Source of the DNA: F1-20-MAGs119 sp040401695
GTDB lineage: Bacteria; Actinomycetota; Acidimicrobiia; Acidimicrobiales; Ilumatobacteraceae
Assembly: GCA_040401695.1 (NCBI GenBank)
Contig: JBBANY010000019.1
Span: forward strand, 1-34,717
Length of the DNA stretch: 34,717 nt
Direction: 5' to 3'
Numbering within the stretch: the first letter of the stretch is position 1; the number at the start of each line of letters is the position of its first letter. A program made the position numbers and the translations under genes. The notes below the pieces were generated by a model. That model ran no database searches, was not told the origin of the DNA, and saw only the letters and a list, made by a program, of their open reading frames with translations. Shown here piece by piece: positions 30,099-34,717 of this stretch.

Positions 30099-31859
30099 AT
30101 GGGGAACGCGATTCGCTACTACGTCACGGATACGGACCTGTCCGGCCGATTCCCGATTTACACCCGGGCCAACGTCGGCGAAGTGTTTCCTGACCCCGTC
30201 ACACCGCTCACGAGTGGAACCGGTCTGTGGCGTGCCGAACGTGGCTGGCGCACGGCGTGGGAACGCATGGGTGCGTTCGAACTCGGTGAGTTTCCTGCCG
30301 AAGAGTTCTGTCAACTCGGAGTCGTCGGTGGCTACTGCTACCTCAATGCTTCACTCATCAGACTGTTCGGTGAGAGAGCACCGGGACTGTCGTGGCAGGA
30401 CATGGACGCGCAATTCTTCGGTGCGCAACCCGGTATTCCCGCTTACGTCGAAGCCGAGGGTGACGTGCGACCCGACCTCACTCAGCGCATCGGTGAGACT
30501 TTTGCCTCGATCCTCGCGTTTTCTTCGGTCAACCAGTTGACAGATATTTCGGAACACAAGGCACGCACAATCGCGTTGCGTCGCGATCGCCCCGACTTGT
30601 CGGCGATGTCGGATACAGAACTGTGGGCGCGTTACCTCGACCTGATCGGGTGGCACGAGTGGCTGTTCTCACAGCACATCTACACCACCTACATGGCGAC
30701 GGTTCCCGTCGGCATGATCTCGGCGATTGCGACCGCAGTCGGTCGGCCCGACCTCATCATGCCGCTCATCGCCGGCTTCGGCGATGTCGACTCGGCCGAG
30801 CCAAGCCATGCGTTGTGGGCGATGGGGCGACTCGTGGCGAACTCGCCCACGCTCACCTCCGAGTTCGACGCCGGAGTATCCGGACTTCTCGATCGATTGC
30901 GCGACAGCAGCGTCGCGGGTGCCGCGCAGTTCCTCGTCATGTTCGACGACTTCGTGCGCAACTTCGGTTCGCGCGGACCGAACGAATGGGAAGCACGTTC
31001 GCCCTCGTGGGAAACACGGCCCGAACTCGCATTGTCGGCGATCGAGCGGATGCGCCTTGCGCCGGCGTCCGCCGATCCGGCGTCGCACAGCGTCGATCGC
31101 GCACGCGAGCGAGCTGCCGCCGCCGAGCAGTTGCTCTCGATCGTTGCGGGGAATGCAGCGGTCAGTGGTCAACTGTCGGTCGCGATTGCCGCGTCGCAAG
31201 CGTGGATACCCGCGCGCGAGCGCACGAAGACCAACAACATTCGGCTGATTCACGAGTGTCGCATGCCGATGCGTGAATTCGGTCGGCGCATGGTCGAACG
31301 TAGTTTCTTCGACGAGATCGAGGATTTCGGATTCGTACAGGCCGACGAAATGGACGGAATCATCGCGGCGCCGGCAGGGGATGCCGACAAGTGGCGCAAC
31401 ATCGTGCGCGAGCGACGTGCGAAGTACGAGGAACTCTCCGCCAAGATTCCGCAGTTCGTGTTCGTCGGGGCGGCGGCCAGTCCCGACACGTGGGAGGCGA
31501 GGTCGGCATCATCGGCCGGTCGACTCTCCGTGGGCGACGCACTGCAGGGAATGCCCGGTTGCCCCGGCGTTGCACGTGGTCGCGCACGGGTGATTCTCGA
31601 TTCGAACGACCCGACCGACCTCGAACCGGGCGACATCCTCGTTGCGCCGATCACCGACCCGTCGTGGACCCCACTCTTCGTTCCCGCGGCCGGTGTGGTG
31701 GTCGACGTCGGCGCTCCGCTCAGTCACGCCATCATCGTCAGTCGCGAGCTGGGGATTCCCTGTGTGATCTCGGCAACCGATGCGACACGGCGCATTCCCG
31801 ACGGCGCACTTCTCGAGGTGAACGGTTCGACCGGAGTGGTTACAGTTCTCGGCGAATAA
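30099..31859 (+). CDS. PEP-utilising-enzyme mobile-domain protein without ATP-grasp (copy 1)
   Basis: The protein has 586 residues in two parts. Residues 1 to about 480 form a helical region like the substrate-binding part of rifampicin phosphotransferase-type enzymes, with GDVDSAEPSHALWA (228-241), FGSRGPNEW (289-297) and ERTKTNNIRLIHECRMPMREFGRRM. About 490-586 is a PEP-synthase-type swivelling phosphohistidine domain: GMPGCPGVARGRARVI, GDILVAPITDPSWTPLF, and GAPLSHAIIVSRELGIP with the phospho-carrier His543. The ATP-grasp domain that normally loads this His is missing and is not in the window. Phenylphosphate synthase is a known case where the two halves are separate proteins. ATG 30099 has a GGGGG site 7 nt upstream. 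A paralogue follows after 44 bp. The substrate is unknown. Confidence 0.82.
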   Translation: MGNAIRYYVTDTDLSGRFPIYTRANVGEVFPDPVTPLTSGTGLWRAERGWRTAWERMGAFELGEFPAEEFCQLGVVGGYCYLNASLIRLFGERAPGLSWQDMDAQFFGAQPGIPAYVEAEGDVRPDLTQRIGETFASILAFSSVNQLTDISEHKARTIALRRDRPDLSAMSDTELWARYLDLIGWHEWLFSQHIYTTYMATVPVGMISAIATAVGRPDLIMPLIAGFGDVDSAEPSHALWAMGRLVANSPTLTSEFDAGVSGLLDRLRDSSVAGAAQFLVMFDDFVRNFGSRGPNEWEARSPSWETRPELALSAIERMRLAPASADPASHSVDRARERAAAAEQLLSIVAGNAAVSGQLSVAIAASQAWIPARERTKTNNIRLIHECRMPMREFGRRMVERSFFDEIEDFGFVQADEMDGIIAAPAGDADKWRNIVRERRAKYEELSAKIPQFVFVGAAASPDTWEARSASSAGRLSVGDALQGMPGCPGVARGRARVILDSNDPTDLEPGDILVAPITDPSWTPLFVPAAGVVVDVGAPLSHAIIVSRELGIPCVISATDATRRIPDGALLEVNGSTGVVTVLGE

Positions 31860-31903
31860 GCCCCACCTCACCCCCTACAGCGAGAGAAAACACGGAGCCG
31901 ACG

Positions 31904-33547
31904 ATGTCCCACTGGATCACCGACACGCGCGCGAGCAAGCGCTTTCCCGTCTACACGCGATCGAACGCGAGCGACGTCCTTCCCGACCCGATCAGCCCGC
32001 TCGGCGCGAGCCTCGCGTTCATTCCGGGAACCATGGAGGGCTGGCGTGACGGCAACGTGCGCAACGGTTCGGTGCTCGAGGGGGAAGTTCACGCCGAGGG
32101 TTTCAACCCCGTGTGCGGATTCTTCAACGGTTTCTTCTACGTGAATGCCTCGGTCGTGCGCCTGTTCGGCGTGCGCGCAGGTGTCGGAGCCGAACCCATC
32201 GACCTCGCATTCTTCGGCACACGTCCCGACACGCCGCCGTACGTTCCTCATCCCGATGATCCGAACGAGACGGTTGCCAAGCAGCTCACCGACCGTGCGA
32301 ACTGGGCGCTGACGATCACCGAGTACCCGGAACTCGAAGAGTCGAAGAGGATTGCGAAAGAGATCCGTGCGAAGCGTCCGAATCTCGCCGAGGCGAGCGA
32401 CGCGACTCTCGTCGAGTACGCGCGGTCACTCATCCCCGTGCACCGTCGCATGTTCGACGACCACGTCATGACGTCGACGAACACCGCGACCGGACCGACC
32501 GTCCTCGGCCAGATCGTGCCCGACCTGCTCGTGCGGATCATCGCCGGCGCGGGTGATGTCGACTCGGCGGCTCCCAGTCATGCGATGTGGGCACTGTCGC
32601 GGTTGCCGCAGCACTCGCCGGAATTCCAGCAGGGTTTCGAGGACTTCCTCTACGAGTTCGGCTCGCGTGGCCCGAACGAATGGGACCTCTACTCCGACGT
32701 GTGGGAAACCAAGCCCGCATTGGCACTTGCCCTCATCGACGCGATGCGCCAGGTCGGCCCCGACGGTGATCCGGCGAAGGCCGCCGCTCGCACCGTGGCC
32801 GACTCGGCAGCGGCGCTTGCCGAGGCGCTCGAGCGCGTGAAGGGCAACGACGAAGCGGCGACGATGGTCAATCTCGCTGCGGGTTCGGGACGCCGTTTCA
32901 ACGCCTGGCGCGAACGCAGCAAGACGAACTGCATTCGTGTCATGAACGAAGCGCGTGTTGCGATGCGCGAACTGGGTCGGCGCCATGCGGCCACGGGCGC
33001 ACTCGCCCACGAGAAGCAGATCTTCATGTTGTTGAACGAAGAACTCGACGCGTACATCGCCGATCCCAAGTCGTTCACCCAGAAGCTCGCCGAGCGTGAA
33101 AAGCAGTGGCGTTCACTCTGGGAACTGGAAACCCCTTACTTCGTCGAGGGCGACAAGCGTGTGCCCGAAATCGAGGACCTCCCGAAGCGTGCCGAGGTGA
33201 AAGTCGACCCCGTGAAGACGGGCGACGTGCTGCAGGGCAATGCGGGTTGTTCGGGCGTCGCGCGTGGTCGTGCGCGCGTGATCCTCGACCCGGCCGATCC
33301 GTCGGCGCTCGAAGAGGGCGACATCCTCATCGCACCGAACACCGATCCCTCGTGGACGCCGCTCTTCATTCCTGCGGGTGGCGTCGTGGTCGACGTCGGC
33401 GCACTGAACAGCCACTCCATCATCGTCAGCCGAGAGTTGGGTATTCCGTGCGTCGTGTCGGTCGTCAACGCGACCCGCCGCATCCGTGACGGAGCGACAA
33501 TCGAAGTGAACGGCGACCTCGGCACCGTCACGATTCTCGAGAGCTGA
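31904..33547 (+). CDS. PEP-utilising-enzyme mobile-domain protein without ATP-grasp (copy 2)
   Basis: This 547-residue paralogue of the preceding gene has the same order of parts. GDVDSAAPSHAMWALSRL begins near 217, FGSRGPNEW is at 252-260, ERSKTNCIRVMNEARVAMRELGRRH precedes a KQIFMLLNEELDAY segment like the DIFYL-EL stretch of rifampicin-phosphotransferase relatives, and the C-terminal swivelling domain has GNAGCSGVARGRARVI and GALNSHSIIVSRELGIP with His504. No ATP-grasp domain is present. The N-terminal third differs most from copy 1, so substrate choice may differ or the two may form a hetero-oligomer. ATG 31904 has GGAG 6 nt upstream; the frame is open much further back, but that part shadows copy 1. 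The CoA-transferase gene starts 7 bp after the stop. Confidence 0.82.
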   Translation: MSHWITDTRASKRFPVYTRSNASDVLPDPISPLGASLAFIPGTMEGWRDGNVRNGSVLEGEVHAEGFNPVCGFFNGFFYVNASVVRLFGVRAGVGAEPIDLAFFGTRPDTPPYVPHPDDPNETVAKQLTDRANWALTITEYPELEESKRIAKEIRAKRPNLAEASDATLVEYARSLIPVHRRMFDDHVMTSTNTATGPTVLGQIVPDLLVRIIAGAGDVDSAAPSHAMWALSRLPQHSPEFQQGFEDFLYEFGSRGPNEWDLYSDVWETKPALALALIDAMRQVGPDGDPAKAAARTVADSAAALAEALERVKGNDEAATMVNLAAGSGRRFNAWRERSKTNCIRVMNEARVAMRELGRRHAATGALAHEKQIFMLLNEELDAYIADPKSFTQKLAEREKQWRSLWELETPYFVEGDKRVPEIEDLPKRAEVKVDPVKTGDVLQGNAGCSGVARGRARVILDPADPSALEEGDILIAPNTDPSWTPLFIPAGGVVVDVGALNSHSIIVSRELGIPCVVSVVNATRRIRDGATIEVNGDLGTVTILES

Positions 33548-33554
33548 CGTCGTC

Positions 33555-34706
33555 GTGTCGCAGGGGGGACCGCTCACGGGCGTGCGCGTCGTTGAGCTTG
33601 GCGTGTGGGTGGCCGGACCTGCGTGCGGAGGAGTGCTCGCCGACTGGGGAGCCGAGGTGATCAAAGTCGAGCCACCTTCGGGTGACCCGCAACGCAACAT
33701 CTTCGGTGCGCTCGGCCAAAGCGACCAGCCGGCGGTTCCGCCGTTCGAGATCGACAACCGCGGCAAGAAGTCGGTCGTCATCGACCTGCAGTCCGACGAC
33801 GGCAAGGCAAAGATGCGTGACCTGCTCGCATCGGCCGACGCGTTCGTGACGAACGTGAGACTCGCGGCGCTCTCGCGTCTCGGCCTCGACCCTGCAACCG
33901 TTCGTGCGGCGAATCCGCGACTCGTGTACGGCATCATCACGGGCTACGGCCTCGAGGGACCCGATGCCCACCGCCCCGGCTACGACATCGGCGGCTACTG
34001 GGCACGTTCCGGTCTTGCCCACACGCTCGTGCCGCCGGGCGCCAACCCACCCCCGAACCGCAGCGGCCAGGGCGACCACGTCACCGGCATGTCACTCGTG
34101 GCCGGAGTTGCCGCGGCGCTCTTCGATGCCCAGCGCACGGGGAAGGGGCGACTCGTTTCGACGAGCCTGTTGCGCAACGGCATGTACAACATCGGCTGGG
34201 ACATCGGCATCCAGTTGCGCTTCGGCAAGCGCGAAAGTACGCGGCCGCGCGAGAACGGCCGGGCGCCGTTGATGCTGAACTATTTCGCGGGCGATGGCCG
34301 TGCGTTCTGGATGCTCGCACTCGAAGGTGATCGCCACTGGCCGGCACTCGTCGCTGCCGTCGACTCCGATCGTCTGCGGGTCGATCATTTCGCAACCGCG
34401 AAGCTTCGCCTGGCGAACAACACCGAGCTCATTGCAACGCTCGATGAACTGTTCGCCGAGCGTCCGATGAACGAGTGGGCCGAGAGGTTCGACGAGCACG
34501 ATGTGTGGTGGGCGCCGCTCAACACGATTCCCGAGGTCATCGCCGATCCTCAAGCACGCGCCGCGGGTGCGTTCGTCCCGATGTCGCCGCGCGACGGCGA
34601 GGCTCCCTACGAGGCGGTGAACAACCCGGTCGACTTCGACGGCTTCACGCTGCGGCCCGGGCCCGTGCCGCGTCTCGGCGAACACACGAACGACTACCTG
34701 GGCTGA
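33555..34706 (+). CDS. CaiB/BaiF family (class III) CoA-transferase
   Basis: The product is a 383-residue family III CoA-transferase of typical length. These cytosolic enzymes move CoA between acids through an aspartyl-CoA intermediate. The N-terminal GVRVVELGVWVAGPACGGVLADWGAEVIKVE is family-typical. The catalytic Asp is Asp144 in HRPGYDIGGYWAR, and GKGRLVSTSLLRNGMY and the final VPRLGEHTNDYLG are also conserved. GTG 33555 lies 7 bp after the second mobile-domain gene; no strong ribosome site is seen, so translation is probably coupled. Its place at the end of the operon suggests that the product made or modified by the two upstream proteins becomes, or donates to, a CoA thioester. The substrate is unknown. 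The gene is complete; the window ends 11 bp later. Confidence 0.92.
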   Translation: MSQGGPLTGVRVVELGVWVAGPACGGVLADWGAEVIKVEPPSGDPQRNIFGALGQSDQPAVPPFEIDNRGKKSVVIDLQSDDGKAKMRDLLASADAFVTNVRLAALSRLGLDPATVRAANPRLVYGIITGYGLEGPDAHRPGYDIGGYWARSGLAHTLVPPGANPPPNRSGQGDHVTGMSLVAGVAAALFDAQRTGKGRLVSTSLLRNGMYNIGWDIGIQLRFGKRESTRPRENGRAPLMLNYFAGDGRAFWMLALEGDRHWPALVAAVDSDRLRVDHFATAKLRLANNTELIATLDELFAERPMNEWAERFDEHDVWWAPLNTIPEVIADPQARAAGAFVPMSPRDGEAPYEAVNNPVDFDGFTLRPGPVPRLGEHTNDYLG

Positions 34707-34717
34707 CGGCGCGTTCG

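Noticed and set aside
31391..31903. Long in-frame extension before the second mobile-domain protein
   Set aside because: It is a shadow of the first paralogue in another frame; ATG 31904 has a ribosome site and an N-terminus matching copy 1.
30099..33547. Calling either mobile-domain protein a full PEP synthase or rifampicin phosphotransferase
   Set aside because: Both lack the N-terminal ATP-grasp domain, and neither neighbour encodes it.
1..34717. CRISPR arrays, tRNA or rRNA genes, insertion sequences, phage genes
   Set aside because: I looked on both strands and saw no regularly spaced repeats, no cloverleaf-like intergenic segment, and no transposase, integrase or structural phage motifs.

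Overview
This 34.7 kb window is high-GC, densely coded bacterial DNA. It looks actinobacterial, and I infer the class Acidimicrobiia or a close relative. The reasons are two F420-dependent luciferase-like oxidoreductases, a NucS mismatch endonuclease, a WS/DGAT storage-lipid acyltransferase, a rich set of mycobacterium-like fatty-acid genes, frequent GTG starts, and TANNNT boxes lying 6-9 nt before start codons (leaderless style). I see no phage, insertion sequence, CRISPR array, rRNA or tRNA. No stretch longer than about 130 bp lacks a gene.

Layout. 1-1981 (minus): a secreted RCC1-repeat protein, cut by the window edge, and a short-chain dehydrogenase (SDR). 2106-2324 (plus): a small unknown gene. 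2275-9527 (minus): a seven-gene lipid cluster reading acyl-CoA ligase, 3-hydroxyacyl-CoA dehydrogenase-type SDR, acyl-CoA dehydrogenase, alpha/beta hydrolase, PAP2 phosphatase, DsbA-fold protein and WS/DGAT. 9541-13284 (plus): a second acyl-CoA dehydrogenase, an F420 enzyme and a second acyl-CoA ligase. 13351-16063 (plus): a complete zinc/manganese-type ABC importer with an AT-rich inverted repeat over its start. 16049-18192 (minus): a peptidase-S51-like domain fused to a cysteinyl-tRNA-synthetase-like tail, and an alpha/beta hydrolase. 18240-21366 (plus): LarE, an Rv3520c-type F420 enzyme and a beta-lactamase-fold hydrolase. 21329-24776 (minus): an MFS transporter, a nitronate-monooxygenase-like flavoprotein and a geranylgeranyl-reductase-like flavoprotein. 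24861-26688 (plus): an SDR and a MaoC hydratase that together resemble a split peroxisomal multifunctional enzyme 2. 26675-27334 (minus): NucS. 27371-28369 (plus): an L,D-transpeptidase. 28370-30013 (minus): an AarF/UbiB-type kinase-like protein. 30099-34706 (plus): two tandem paralogues carrying a PEP-synthase-type phosphohistidine domain but no ATP-grasp domain, then a CaiB-type CoA-transferase.

Together the genes cover activation and beta-oxidation of acyl or isoprenoid-like CoA substrates (ligases, dehydrogenases, hydratase, CoA-transferase), conversion of acyl-CoA into neutral lipid (PAP2 plus WS/DGAT), and flavin/F420 redox chemistry. Zinc uptake, mismatch repair and cell-wall cross-linking are separate units. 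The most unusual parts are the tandem ATP-grasp-less phosphotransferase halves at 30099-33547 and the S51/CysRS-tail fusion at 16049-17314. All function calls come from reading motifs in the sequence. No database search was run.
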